Of a DNA stretch of 64,000 nucleotides, positions 8,689 through 18,287 are shown one piece after another (within the stretch, counting starts at the first letter, position 1; the number at the start of each line of letters is the position of its first letter). Origin of the DNA: Roseicella aerolata. GTDB lineage: Bacteria; Pseudomonadota; Alphaproteobacteria; Acetobacterales; Acetobacteraceae. The notes below the pieces were generated by a model, which had not been told where the DNA came from, searched no databases, and saw only the letters and a list, made by a program, of their open reading frames with translations. The stretch is taken from the NCBI RefSeq assembly GCF_020523605.1, contig NZ_JAJAQI010000004.1:124001-188000 (forward strand). Reading direction: 5' to 3'. Made by a program: the position numbers and the translations under genes.

Positions 8689-8790
8689 AGCAGATCGCCG
8701 GAGGCCGTGAACGACCGAAGGCGTGAATCTGCTCGGAAAACAAGGAGCTACAGCGGATGAGCGTTCAGTTCTGAACGCAATCCGCTGTAG
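8686..8790 (+). repeat. Paired-hairpin intergenic repeat, copy A (H1-H2)
   Basis: H1 has arms GAGCAGAT (8688-8695) and ATCTGCTC (8727-8734), with an inner region containing CCGTGAACG. H2 has arms CTACAGCGGAT (8748-8758) and ATCCGCTGTAG (8780-8790) and an inner stem GCGTTCAG/CTGAACGC, making it an almost perfect 43-base hairpin. The stop codon of the preceding SDR is bases 1-3 of the element. Related copies lie near 42.26 and 59.04-59.25 kb, with diverged ones near 22.53, 25.10, 54.01 and 57.02 kb. Its role is unknown; the position suggests a 3'-end/termination or MITE-like element. Confidence 0.85.
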
Positions 8791-8797
8791 CCGGACG

Positions 8798-8821
8798 GGG
8801 CGCCGCGGATTCGCGGCGCCC
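8798..8821 (-). terminator. 10-bp GC hairpin between convergent genes
   Basis: Perfect stem GGGCGCCGCG / CGCGGCGCCC with loop GATT. It lies between repeat copy A and the stop of the minus-strand cupredoxin gene. It is a possible bidirectional 3'-end structure without a U-tract. Confidence 0.45.
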
Positions 8822-8828
8822 GCATGCG

Positions 8829-9314
8829 CTATTCGATGACGATCTCGCCCCGCATGCCGTGCTCGGCATGCGTCTTGCCGTCCGCCATGCGGATGCCGCA
8901 GCGGAGATCGGTGAAGCGCCCGGCCTGGACGGGGACAAGCCACCATTCGGCGCTGTGGCCGGGATAGACCTCGATCTCGCGGATACCGCCCTTGATCTCG
9001 GCCAGCACCGCCTCCCGCCCATCCGCACTGCGTTGCGTCAGCTGCACCTTGCGGGTCCAGACGCTGGCGGCGAAATTATCCGAGGTGAAGTAGTGCGGCT
9101 CGGTGCTGCGGTTGCGCAGCACCAGTTTGTAGAGCTTGCCGGTCTCGAAGCGCAGTGTCGCGGGGGAGAAGGCCAACGGTGTCTCTGCCGTGCCGAGATC
9201 CACCACAACCTCGATCGGGGCCTGGCGGGACAGATCGCCCGCCGCCCATGCCGTACCGGCAACTGCCATGGCGGCGATCAGCCCCGCAATGCCGCGGCGC
9301 CCAGGATCCTGCAT
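8829..9314 (-). CDS. Exported cupredoxin-like copper-binding protein
   Basis: A 161-residue protein with a signal peptide (RRGIAGLIAAMAVAGTAWA, cleavage near residue 25) and a beta-rich body. A His in EPHYFTS (mid-protein) and the C-terminal cluster DLRCGIRM ... THAEHGM supply Cys, His and Met in the order expected of a cupredoxin copper site. It therefore probably binds copper in the periplasm and could carry electrons or bind metal; the exact role is unknown. The start MQDPGRR was chosen because GAGGAGGAG lies just upstream and it places the signal peptide at the N-terminus. It appears monocistronic. Confidence 0.75.
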   Translation of the reverse strand: MQDPGRRGIAGLIAAMAVAGTAWAAGDLSRQAPIEVVVDLGTAETPLAFSPATLRFETGKLYKLVLRNRSTEPHYFTSDNFAASVWTRKVQLTQRSADGREAVLAEIKGGIREIEVYPGHSAEWWLVPVQAGRFTDLRCGIRMADGKTHAEHGMRGEIVIE

Positions 9315-9353
9315 GCCCGTCTCCTCCTCGCCCACCGGATCGTCCGGACGTCC

Positions 9354-9381
9354 GCACAGCTCTTCCAATGAAGAGCTGTGC
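9354..9381 (-). other. 12-bp perfect inverted repeat upstream of the cupredoxin gene
   Basis: GCACAGCTCTTC / GAAGAGCTGTGC around a CAAT loop. It lies 40 bases upstream of the cupredoxin start and 70 bases beyond the stop of the ABC permease gene, so it could be a terminator of the ABC operon or an operator/leader structure for the cupredoxin gene. There is no T-run on the minus strand. Confidence 0.5.
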
Positions 9382-9451
9382 CGGGGAAATCCAGGTTATC
9401 CAAAGCTTTGAAACGTGCCGTGGGCCATTCCGTGACACAAGGCCCTGGCGA

Positions 9452-10387
9452 TCACTCCTTCACCGCGCCGGTCAGTGAGGAGACGTAGTAGTCCACGAAG
9501 AAGGAGTAGAAGATCGCGACCGGCAGGCTTCCCAGCAGGCTGCCCGCCATCAGCGCGCCCCACTGGTACACATCGCCTGAGACCAGCTCCGTCAGGATGG
9601 CGACTGGCACCGTCTTGCTCTCACTGCTCTGGATGAAGGCGAGGGCGTAGATGAACTCGTTCCAGGACAGGGTGAAGCTGAAAATCCCGGCCGAGATCAG
9701 CCCCGGCACGGCCAGCGGCAGGGTGATCTGCGTCAGGATCTGCAGCCGCGTCGCGCCGTCGATCAGCGCGCATTCCTCCAGCTCATAGGGGATCGATTTG
9801 AAGTAGCCGATCAGCAGCCAGGTGCAGAAGGGCACCAGGAAGGTCGGATAGGTCAGGATTAGGGCGAAAGGCGTGTCGAACAGCCCGAGCTGGAAGACCA
9901 TGGTCGCCAGCGGGATGAACAGGATGGAGGGCGGGACGAGATAGGCCAGGTAGATCGCCAAGCCGACATACTGGCTGCCCCGGAAACGCAGCCGCTGGAT
10001 GGCATAGGCTGCCAGCACGCTGGCGAAGAGGCTGAGGAAGGTGGAGGCGATGGCCACCAGCATCGTGGTCCAGAGCCAGCGCGGATAGGCCGTCTCGAAC
10101 AGCAGCTTGTAGATGTGGTCCAGCGTCGGGCTGCTGATCCAGAAGGGGTTGTAGGTCTTGTAGTCGTAGAGTTCCGCATTCGGTTTGAAGCTGGTCACCG
10201 CCATCCAGTAGAAGGGGAAAAGCAGGATCAACACGAAGCAGGCGAGCGGGACATAGAGCGTCACCACTCGGCGCGCCTTGCTGTCCCAGGTCATCAGCTC
10301 CGGGGCAAGGGAGGCACGGGCCTCCGGACCATCGGCGGTGATCGTGTTCTTCACGGTGCGCGCCTCTGGCGCGAGGGCCTCAGTCAT
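9452..10387 (-). CDS. ABC transporter permease, CUT1/MalG type
   Basis: A 311-residue inner-membrane permease with about six transmembrane segments. The EAA loop LEECALIDGATRLQILTQITLPLA (about residue 205) docks onto the ATPase, and the FLVPFCTWLLIGYFKSIP region is typical of the MalG half of carbohydrate importers. Its ATG lies inside the end of the MalF-type gene (8-base overlap), so the two permease subunits are translationally coupled. It is the last gene of the ATPase-binding protein-permease-permease operon. Confidence 0.9.
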   Translation of the reverse strand: MTEALAPEARTVKNTITADGPEARASLAPELMTWDSKARRVVTLYVPLACFVLILLFPFYWMAVTSFKPNAELYDYKTYNPFWISSPTLDHIYKLLFETAYPRWLWTTMLVAIASTFLSLFASVLAAYAIQRLRFRGSQYVGLAIYLAYLVPPSILFIPLATMVFQLGLFDTPFALILTYPTFLVPFCTWLLIGYFKSIPYELEECALIDGATRLQILTQITLPLAVPGLISAGIFSFTLSWNEFIYALAFIQSSESKTVPVAILTELVSGDVYQWGALMAGSLLGSLPVAIFYSFFVDYYVSSLTGAVKE

Positions 10388-11336
10388 TGCCTTCCCCCTG
10401 CTGCCACTTGCGCCGCGCCATGCCGAAATAGGTGAAGAGCGTGGCGAAGACGAGGAACGGGATCATGGAGACGGCGATCGCCGCGCCCTCCGCCAGCTGG
10501 CCGCCGGGGATGCCGCGCTGGAAGGCCAGCGTCGCCATGAGATGGGTGGAGTTCACCGGCCCGCCGCGGGTGATGGCATAGACCAGCTGGAAGTCGGTGA
10601 AGGTGAAGATGATGGAGAAGGTCATGACGATCGCCAGGATCGGCATGAGCAAGGGCACCGTGATCTGGGTGAAGCGCTGCCAGGGTGTCGCGCCGTCCAG
10701 CAGCGCGGCCTCATAGAGGCTGGGCGATATGGTCTGCAGCCCGGCCAGCAGGCAGATGGCGACGAAGGGGATGCCGCGCCAGATATTGGCCGCGATCAGA
10801 GACCAGCGCGCCGGCCAGGCGCTGCCGAGGAAGTCGAAATAGGTGTCCCTCAGCCCCAGCACATCCACCACGATATAGGAGACGATGCTGAACTGCGGAT
10901 CGTAGATCCACCAGAAGGCGATGGCCGAGAGCACCGTCGGTGTGATCCAGGGCAGCAGCACGATGGCGCGCAGCAAGCTCTTGAAGGGCAGGTGCTGGTT
11001 CAGCAGCAGCGCCAGCCAGAGGCCGAGGGCGAATTTCCCGATGGTCGCCACGGCCGTGTAGAAGACGCTGTAGAAGACCGAGCTCCAGAAGACCGGATCC
11101 TCGGCCAGGTACTCGAAATTCTCGAGCCCCACCCAGGACCCGCCTCGCCCGATCATGGTGTCGGTGAAGGCGAGCCAGATGCCGAGGCCCAAGGGATAGG
11201 TGAGGAAGACCGTCAGCAGCCCGACGGCAGGCAGCATGCAGATGAAGACCAGGAATGGCTTGGAGTCGAACAGCCGGACCAGCCAGCCCGGCTCCTGCCG
11301 CGTATTCTTCCAGGCCGCGGTCGCCGTCACGGACAT
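10380..11336 (-). CDS. ABC transporter permease, CUT1/MalF type
   Basis: A 318-residue permease with an N-terminal transmembrane helix (FLVFICMLPAVGLLTVFLTYP) and five further segments. The EAA loop YEAALLDGATPWQRFTQITVPLL is near residue 215. It pairs with the downstream MalG-type subunit to form the channel of a sugar or sugar-derivative importer. GGGAGGAAGG precedes the start. A strong intercistronic hairpin separates it from the binding-protein gene. Confidence 0.9.
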   Translation of the reverse strand: MSVTATAAWKNTRQEPGWLVRLFDSKPFLVFICMLPAVGLLTVFLTYPLGLGIWLAFTDTMIGRGGSWVGLENFEYLAEDPVFWSSVFYSVFYTAVATIGKFALGLWLALLLNQHLPFKSLLRAIVLLPWITPTVLSAIAFWWIYDPQFSIVSYIVVDVLGLRDTYFDFLGSAWPARWSLIAANIWRGIPFVAICLLAGLQTISPSLYEAALLDGATPWQRFTQITVPLLMPILAIVMTFSIIFTFTDFQLVYAITRGGPVNSTHLMATLAFQRGIPGGQLAEGAAIAVSMIPFLVFATLFTYFGMARRKWQQGEGND

Positions 11337-11361
11337 GGCAGCCTTCCTCCCTTGCTTGGGT

Positions 11362-11382
11362 GCCGCCGGGTGACCCGGCGGC
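11362..11382 (-). promoter_or_regulatory. Intercistronic hairpin between binding-protein and permease genes
   Basis: Perfect 9-bp stem GCCGCCGGG / CCCGGCGGC with loop TGA in the 57-base gap. In importer operons such as mal, a structure at this point protects the upstream binding-protein mRNA and lowers permease expression. That role is inferred from position here. Confidence 0.55.
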
Positions 11383-11393
11383 GCCTGGACTGC

Positions 11394-12716
11394 TTAGCGG
11401 TAGTAACGCCGCGCGCGACGCTCGGCCTCGCGTGCCGCTGCTTCAGGCGTCTGCTGGCCTGAGGCGACGGAAGCGCACATCTGCACCATGACATATTCCG
11501 CCGTGGCCGCGGCTGCCGCCTGGTTGATCGGGCCCTTCCAGCCATTCCAGAAACGGTTGTTCATGCTGTCGCGGAACACCGCCAGCTTGGGGTCGGACTC
11601 CCACACCGCGCTCTTGTCATAGGCGTTCAGCGGATGCGACCAGTAGCCGAGGCACCGGCTCAGCCAGGGATCGTACTGCTCCCGCTCCATCATGAAGGTC
11701 AGCCAAGCCTTGGCGGCATTCGGGAAGCGGGTATGGCGGAACACCATGGCATTGATGGTCAGCGCCGATTGCGGCGGGGAGCCGATGCGGCCGGAGGGCA
11801 GCGGCGCGTGGTTGGTATCGGCCGCGATGGCCGCCGTCGCCGGGTCGTTCTTCAGCGCGAAGTAGAGCGAGACGCCGTTCGCGGTCAGGAAGCATTCCTG
11901 CGCCGCATAGGCTCGGTTGTTGGAGGGGTCGCCCCAGGAGAGGGTGCCGGAGACGAAGGTCTTGTAGAGTTCCTGCAAGTATTTTAGCGCCTCGACGGTC
12001 TGGGGCTGGTTGATGGCGACCTTGCCGTCCTCGTCCACCAGGAAGCCGCCATGCGACCAGATCAGCCAGTTGGCGAAGCCGTTGCCGTCGCCGACCGCAT
12101 TGCCCAGCGCGAATCCGGGCGGCTTGTTGGCCGCCTTCAGCTTGCGGCAGAGGTCGAGATAGCGCTCGTGGTCGGTCGGGATCTCGTTGTACCCGACTTC
12201 CCGCACCGCGCTCTCGCGATAGACCACCGGGCCGGAGGTGCCGCCGAAGGGGATGCCGATCCAGTTGTTGGTGCCGTGCCGCTTGCCGAACTTCTCGCCA
12301 AGGAATTTCCAGCCGCCATAGCGCTTGCCGAGATATTCCGCGACATCGGTCAGTTCGATCAGCTTGTCCGCGAAGATGTGCGGGTCCTCGGCCCAGCCGA
12401 CCACGACATCCGGGCCGGTGCCGGTATTGGCGGTGACCGCGGTCTGGGCGCGGATATCCTCCCATCCGACAAAATCGACGCGCACCTGCACGCCCGTCTG
12501 CTGGGTGAATTTCGCGGTGTTCTCGCGGAACAGCACCTCGTCCGGCTCGACGAAGCGGGCCGGGCGCAGGATGCGCAGGGACGCGCCATTCTCAATCGGC
12601 AGGTTCAGCGTGGCGTCGCTGGCCGGGATCTGTGCCGCCGCCTCCCGCGCCATCGCCGCCGCGGCGATGGCGCCGGCGCCCAGCTTCAGCGTGTCGCGCC
12701 TCGTGATGATATGCAT
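11394..12716 (-). CDS. Extracellular solute-binding protein, family 1, Tat-exported
   Basis: A 440-residue periplasmic receptor for the adjacent importer. The N-terminus carries a twin-arginine motif (TRRDTLKLGAG) and a hydrophobic Ala-rich stretch ending AREAAAQ, so it is probably exported folded. The body (SLRILRPARFVEPDEVLF, GPDVVVGWAEDPHIF, AAQECFLTANGVSLYFALKND) resembles sugar-binding family 1 receptors. The ligand is unknown. It lies directly after the ATPase gene (36-base gap) and upstream of the two permeases, an unusual order because the ATPase gene comes first. Confidence 0.85.
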   Translation of the reverse strand: MHIITRRDTLKLGAGAIAAAAMAREAAAQIPASDATLNLPIENGASLRILRPARFVEPDEVLFRENTAKFTQQTGVQVRVDFVGWEDIRAQTAVTANTGTGPDVVVGWAEDPHIFADKLIELTDVAEYLGKRYGGWKFLGEKFGKRHGTNNWIGIPFGGTSGPVVYRESAVREVGYNEIPTDHERYLDLCRKLKAANKPPGFALGNAVGDGNGFANWLIWSHGGFLVDEDGKVAINQPQTVEALKYLQELYKTFVSGTLSWGDPSNNRAYAAQECFLTANGVSLYFALKNDPATAAIAADTNHAPLPSGRIGSPPQSALTINAMVFRHTRFPNAAKAWLTFMMEREQYDPWLSRCLGYWSHPLNAYDKSAVWESDPKLAVFRDSMNNRFWNGWKGPINQAAAAATAEYVMVQMCASVASGQQTPEAAAREAERRARRYYR

Positions 12717-12752
12717 TCCGCCTTGTCCTCCCGGTGATGGCGCGCCTGTTGC

Positions 12753-13802
<1,050 letters not shown>

Positions 13803-13870
13803 TATGCGCCCCCCGATCGGGCGTGCCACAGGAGCCGCCCGTTGCACCCCATATGGTGTCCGCCGCGCCC

Positions 13871-15502
13871 TCAGCCGAGCCGGGAGACGGCGGTTTCCTT
13901 GGAGGTGATGAACTCCAGCAGCACGGGGATGCCCTGCTGCGTCTTCTCGATGCCGCGCCGGATCGCCGGCACGATCTCCGAAGGGTCGGTCACCCTCTCG
14001 CCATGGCCGCCGAAGGCCCGGGCCATGGCGGCATAGTCGCCGGAGATGTCGGTGCTGCGGTACTTCTCCGTGCTGATCGGCATGACCTTCAGCTCGATCG
14101 CCATGGAGAAATTGTTCAGCAGAACGGACATGATCGGGATGCGCTCTCGCACCGCCGTCTCGAAATCCATGCCCGTGAAGCCGATGGCGGCATCGCCCCA
14201 GACATTGATGCAGAGCTTCTCGGGCGCCGCGAGCTTGGCGCCCATCGCCAGCCCGAGTCCGTAGCCGAGCTGCGTCGTCTTGCCCCAGCCGAGATAGGAG
14301 AGCGGCGTGGTCGCCTTCCAGAAGGGCGAGAGCTGGTCGCGCGGGCTGCCCGCATCATGGGTGATGATGGTGTTGTCCCGGTCCACCGTGTGCTGCAGGT
14401 CCCAGAGCACGCGATAGGGGTTGAGCGGTGCGTCCTTGCTGGTCAGCTTCGGCATCCACTCCGCCAGCCAGGGCTCCCGCACCTGCTGGATCTCGGCCGC
14501 GACCGGCGCCGGATCGCGCGGGGAGGGGACGAGGCTCGCAAGCTCCGCCAGCAGGGCGTCCAGCATCAGCGCGGCATCACCGATGAGCCCGATCTCCGCC
14601 CGCACATCCTTGTTCAGGTGCATCGGGTCCAGCGTGCCGTGGATGATCTTCGGCCCTTTCGGCATCTTCACGCCGAAATTGGTCTCGGTGAAGGAACACC
14701 CGATGCCGAAGATGACATCGGCCTTGTCCAGGAAGTGCCGCACCGGCTTCGGGATGGCGAGGCCGCCGGAGCCGAGGGAGAGCGGATGGTCCTCGTTGAA
14801 GGAGGACTTGCCGCCCAGGCTGGTGGTGACGGGGGCCGCCAGAAGCTCGGCCAGCGCCTTCAGCTGCGGCCAGGCCTCGGCCCAGTGGATGCCGGTGCCG
14901 GCATAGATCACCGGCCGCTTCGCCTCCGCCAGCATCCGCGCCGCGCGCTTCACGTCGGCGGGATCGGGGCCGTAGCGCGTCGCCATCACCGGCACATAGT
15001 CCAGCGGCTCCGGCACCTCCTCGTTCCACATATCGGTCGGGATTTCGACCAGCACCGGCCCGCCGCGGCCGTTGCGCAGCCTGGTGAAGGCCCGGCGCAG
15101 GATGTTCGGCACCTCGGCGGCCAGGTTGATCGGCTCGGCGCTCTTGGTGATGCCGCGCATGGCGATGGTGGAATTGTAATTCGGATCGATATGCGCGATC
15201 CGGCGCGGATAGCCCATGGGCATGACCAGCACCGGCACGCTCTCGCCATAGGCCTGGGCGACGCCGCCATAGGCGTTCTCGCTGCCCGGCCCGTGCTGCA
15301 TGCAGAAGGCGCCTATCTTGCGCCCGCTGGTGACGCGGGAGATGGCATCCGCCATGTGCAGCCCGATCCGCTCCTGCCGCACCATGATCGGGCGGATATC
15401 GGCGGCGGCGGCATACTCGATGAGGTGGTTCACCGGATAGCCCGTGAGGATCTCGATCCCCTCGCGCTTCATGATCTCGGCGATGGCTTCGCCCAGTTTC
15501 AT
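13871..15502 (-). CDS. Thiamine-pyrophosphate-requiring enzyme (acetolactate synthase-like)
   Basis: A 543-residue TPP enzyme of the acetolactate synthase/decarboxylase group. The N-terminal PYR domain has a candidate catalytic Glu in [14 protein letters not shown], the central domain has [12 protein letters not shown], and the C-terminal TPP-binding motif [15 protein letters not shown] ends in LLNN. Members decarboxylate or ligate 2-oxo acids. The start [11 protein letters not shown] was preferred since GGGAGGG precedes it. It lies 68 bases upstream of the ABC-importer ATPase on the same strand, so it may be cotranscribed and process the imported compound. The substrate is unknown. Confidence 0.85.
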   Translation of the reverse strand: MKLGEAIAEIMKREGIEILTGYPVNHLIEYAAAADIRPIMVRQERIGLHMADAISRVTSGRKIGAFCMQHGPGSENAYGGVAQAYGESVPVLVMPMGYPRRIAHIDPNYNSTIAMRGITKSAEPINLAAEVPNILRRAFTRLRNGRGGPVLVEIPTDMWNEEVPEPLDYVPVMATRYGPDPADVKRAARMLAEAKRPVIYAGTGIHWAEAWPQLKALAELLAAPVTTSLGGKSSFNEDHPLSLGSGGLAIPKPVRHFLDKADVIFGIGCSFTETNFGVKMPKGPKIIHGTLDPMHLNKDVRAEIGLIGDAALMLDALLAELASLVPSPRDPAPVAAEIQQVREPWLAEWMPKLTSKDAPLNPYRVLWDLQHTVDRDNTIITHDAGSPRDQLSPFWKATTPLSYLGWGKTTQLGYGLGLAMGAKLAAPEKLCINVWGDAAIGFTGMDFETAVRERIPIMSVLLNNFSMAIELKVMPISTEKYRSTDISGDYAAMARAFGGHGERVTDPSEIVPAIRRGIEKTQQGIPVLLEFITSKETAVSRLG

Positions 15503-15782
15503 GGACCTGACCCTCCCGCGCCAGGCCATGCGCGCCCGGTCGCCTTGCGCGGCCGGTATGCCGGTCCGCTTCCGTTTCCATGGGAAGCCTAGCCTCCGCT
15601 TCGCGGGGCGCGCAACCCGGCCGGCTGCCGAGGCATCCGGCAGCGACGCCCTGCGCTGCCCACCGGGCGTGCAGCGCGCTGCGCCGAAGCCTCACAGATC
15701 GCCTCCCGCCCGGCCCGACGGCGCTTCCCGCCAAGGCGAATCACCGCATACTCGCGCCTTTCCGCCACTGGGGGAGTTGCCG

Positions 15783-15977
15783 ATGCCACCCGAGACCACG
15801 GAGACCGAATTCGACGCGCTGGTCGCGCGTGCCGGGATCCCGCTGACGCCGGAACAGAAGGCCGGCATCTACGCCGTCTGGGGCGGCGTCGAAGGCTGGC
15901 AGCGGCTGGTCCGCAGCCCCGCGCCCGCGCCCGAGGCCGAGCCCTCCATCACCTTCTCGGCGGAGGCGAACCGGTGA
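15783..15977 (+). CDS. AtzG-like small amidase partner (DUF4089, GatC-like)
   Basis: A 64-residue protein: FDALVARAGIPLTPEQKAGIYAVWGGVEGWQRLVR followed by an acidic/Pro-rich tail. Size, sequence style and position immediately before an AtzE-type amidase match AtzG, the small GatC-like subunit that AtzE needs for folding and activity in cyanurate degradation. GGGGGAG precedes the ATG. Its TGA overlaps the GTG start of the amidase gene (GTGA), so the two subunits are translationally coupled. Confidence 0.75.
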   Translation: MPPETTETEFDALVARAGIPLTPEQKAGIYAVWGGVEGWQRLVRSPAPAPEAEPSITFSAEANR

Positions 15978-17365
15978 GTGCGATCCCGACCATCGCCGAG
16001 GCCGCGGCGCAGATCGGCGCGAAGCAGCTCTCCCCGGTCGAGCTGACCGAGGCCTGCCTCGCCCGCACCGAAAAGTTGGACGGCACGCTGAATGCCTTCA
16101 TCCGGCTGGAGGCCGAGGGCGCCCGGGCCCAGGCCAGGGCGGCCGAGGCGCGCATCATGAAGGCGGGGCCGCGCGGCCCGCTGGACGGCATCCCCTTCGC
16201 GCACAAGGATATCTACTGCACCGCGGGCATCCCGACGACCGGCCATTCCCGGGTATTGCAGGGCCATGTCCCGAAGGAGGACGCGACCACCGTCCGCAAG
16301 CTGGCCGAGGCCGGTGTCGTCATGCTGGGCAAGCTGGCGACGCATGAATTCGCCTTCGGCGGCCCGAGCTTCGACCTGCCCTGGCCGCCGGCGCGCAATC
16401 CCTGGAACCCCGATCACTTCACCGCCGGTTCCTCTTCCGGCACCGGAGCGGCGGTCGCTTCGGGCATGATCCTCGGCGGCACCGGGTCGGATACCGGCGG
16501 CTCCATCCGCGGCCCGGCGGCGCTCTGCGGCATCGCCGGCATCAAGCCGACCTATGGGCTCTGCTCCCGCGCCGGGGTGCTGCCGCTGGCGCAGTCCCTG
16601 GACCATACCGGGCCCATGGCCTGGACGGTGGAGGATTGCGCCATCCTGCTGCAGGCCATGGCGGGGTACGATGCCGCCGACCCGGCCAGCGCCGACCGCC
16701 CGGTGCCGGAGTTCCGCGCGGAGATCGGGAAGGGCGTGAGGGGCCTGCGCATCGGCGTCATCCGCCACTTCCATGAGCAGGACAACCCGGTCAGCGCCGC
16801 GACCCTCGGCGGCATCAATGCCGCCGCCGACTTCTTCCGGCAGGAAGGGGCGGAGGTCCGCGACGTCACCCTTCCCAGCCTCGCGGACTACAACGCCTGC
16901 GGCTGGCTGATCCTGCTCTCCGAAGCCTGGTCGGTGCATGAGCAGTGGATGCGCCGCGACCCCAACCTGTATGGCGAGCTGATGCGGGACCGCCTGGTCC
17001 TGGGCGGCCTGCTCTCGGCCGGCGACTACCTGGCGGCGCAGAAGAAGCGGCGGGAACTGATCTCGGCAACTCAGGCGGCGACCGCGGATCTCGACCTCCT
17101 GCTGACCGCGGCGCAGCCGGGCGAGGCGGCGCGGATCGACGCCGTGCCGAAATGGGCCTTCCTGGAGAAGCCCAATTTCACCATCCCCTTCAATGTCACG
17201 GGCTGGCCGGGCCTGACGGTCTGCACCGGCTTCGGGGAGGGCGGGCTGCCAGTGGCGATGCAGCTTGTCGGCAAGCCATTCTCCGAACCCATGCTGTTCC
17301 GCGCCGGCCATGCCTATGAGGCGGCGCATGGCTGGCGCGCAAAGCGCCCGGCCATGGTCGCGTGA
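15974..17365 (+). CDS. AtzE-like amidase (amidase signature family)
   Basis: A 463-residue amidase-signature enzyme. The Ser-cisSer-Lys triad is visible: Lys in FAHKDIYCTAG (about residue 77), cis-Ser and nucleophile Ser in GSSSGTGAAVASG and GGSIRGPAALCG (about residues 152-180). The GTG start overlaps the stop of the AtzG-like partner. AtzE hydrolyses 1-carboxybiuret, whereas relatives act on other small amides or in GatA. No atzF/allophanate hydrolase or cyanuric acid hydrolase is present in the window, so the true substrate is open. It ends before a paired-hairpin structure. Confidence 0.85.
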   Translation: MSAIPTIAEAAAQIGAKQLSPVELTEACLARTEKLDGTLNAFIRLEAEGARAQARAAEARIMKAGPRGPLDGIPFAHKDIYCTAGIPTTGHSRVLQGHVPKEDATTVRKLAEAGVVMLGKLATHEFAFGGPSFDLPWPPARNPWNPDHFTAGSSSGTGAAVASGMILGGTGSDTGGSIRGPAALCGIAGIKPTYGLCSRAGVLPLAQSLDHTGPMAWTVEDCAILLQAMAGYDAADPASADRPVPEFRAEIGKGVRGLRIGVIRHFHEQDNPVSAATLGGINAAADFFRQEGAEVRDVTLPSLADYNACGWLILLSEAWSVHEQWMRRDPNLYGELMRDRLVLGGLLSAGDYLAAQKKRRELISATQAATADLDLLLTAAQPGEAARIDAVPKWAFLEKPNFTIPFNVTGWPGLTVCTGFGEGGLPVAMQLVGKPFSEPMLFRAGHAYEAAHGWRAKRPAMVA

Positions 17366-17369
17366 GCCC

Positions 17370-17427
17370 AAGGGGGGGATGGCGCCCCCCCCCTTGAACC
17401 CCCGGCCAGGGGTCAGGCGGCCCCTGG
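17370..17427 (+). terminator. Paired hairpins after the amidase gene
   Basis: Stem AAGGGGGGG / CCCCCCCTT (17370-17378 and 17387-17395) is followed by CCAGGGG / CCCCTGG (17406-17412 and 17421-17427). It is the same architecture as at 1719-1771 and lies five bases beyond the stop. Confidence 0.5.
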
Positions 17428-17499
17428 ACCCGGCTTCAGTCCGCACCGGCGCAACGGGCGGGAGGGCGCACCGGGCGGCACATGCCGTAGGATCGCGTC

Positions 17500-18207
17500 A
17501 TGACGATCGAACGCCGCATCACCGCCCTGGACTGGCCGCGCATCGCCGGGGAACTCAACGCCCATGGCGCCGCCACGACCGGCCCGCTGCTGACCCCGGG
17601 GGAATGCGCGGAACTCGCGGCCCTCTATCCGGGCGAGAGCGGCTTCCGCAGCCGCATCGTCATGGCCCGGCACGGCTTCGGCCGCGGCGAGTACAAATAC
17701 TTCGCCCAGCCGCTGCCGCCGCTGGTCGCCGGGCTGCGCGCCGCGCTCTATCCGCGCCTCGTCCCCGTCGCCAATGCCTGGAACGAGGCCCTCGGCACCC
17801 CGCGCCGCTTTCCCGCCGAACTCGCGGCCTTCACCGCCGAATGCCACGCCGCCGGCCAGACCCGCCCGACGCCGCTGCTGCTGCGCTACGGTCCCGGCGA
17901 CTACAACTGCCTGCACCAGGATCTCTATGGCGAGACGATCTTCCCCCTGCAGGTCGCCATCCTGCTCTCCGAGCCCGGCCGCGACTTCGAGGGCGGCGAA
18001 TTCGTCCTGACCGAGCAGCGCCCCCGCATGCAGTCCCGTGCCGAGGTGGTGCCGCTGCGCCAGGGGGAAGGGGTGGCCTTCGCCGTCCACCACCGCCCGG
18101 TGCAGGGCACGCGTGGCACCTATCGCGTCATGCTCCGCCACGGCGTCAGCCGCATCCGCACGGGTGAGCGGTTCACCCTGGGGATCATCTTCCATGATGC
18201 GCGGTAG
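17500..18207 (+). CDS. 2-oxoglutarate/Fe(II)-dependent oxygenase
   Basis: A 235-residue protein with a double-stranded beta-helix iron site: HQD (first His and Asp of HxD, in YNCLHQDLYG, about residue 145), a distal His in FAVHHRPVQG, and Arg in GTYRVMLRHGVS for the 2-oxoglutarate carboxylate. It resembles the COG3826-type proteins related to prolyl hydroxylase/AlkB-like oxygenases. The substrate is unknown; protein, nucleic acid or a small molecule are all possible. It has its own short leader and no close operon partner. Confidence 0.8.
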   Translation: MTIERRITALDWPRIAGELNAHGAATTGPLLTPGECAELAALYPGESGFRSRIVMARHGFGRGEYKYFAQPLPPLVAGLRAALYPRLVPVANAWNEALGTPRRFPAELAAFTAECHAAGQTRPTPLLLRYGPGDYNCLHQDLYGETIFPLQVAILLSEPGRDFEGGEFVLTEQRPRMQSRAEVVPLRQGEGVAFAVHHRPVQGTRGTYRVMLRHGVSRIRTGERFTLGIIFHDAR

Positions 18208-18287
18208 GGGGCGGGCCGGCCGGGCTGATGCCCCCGGCGCCAGGCCCGGCGATCCCGGGCAGGGGCCATTCCGGTACGACCGACGCA

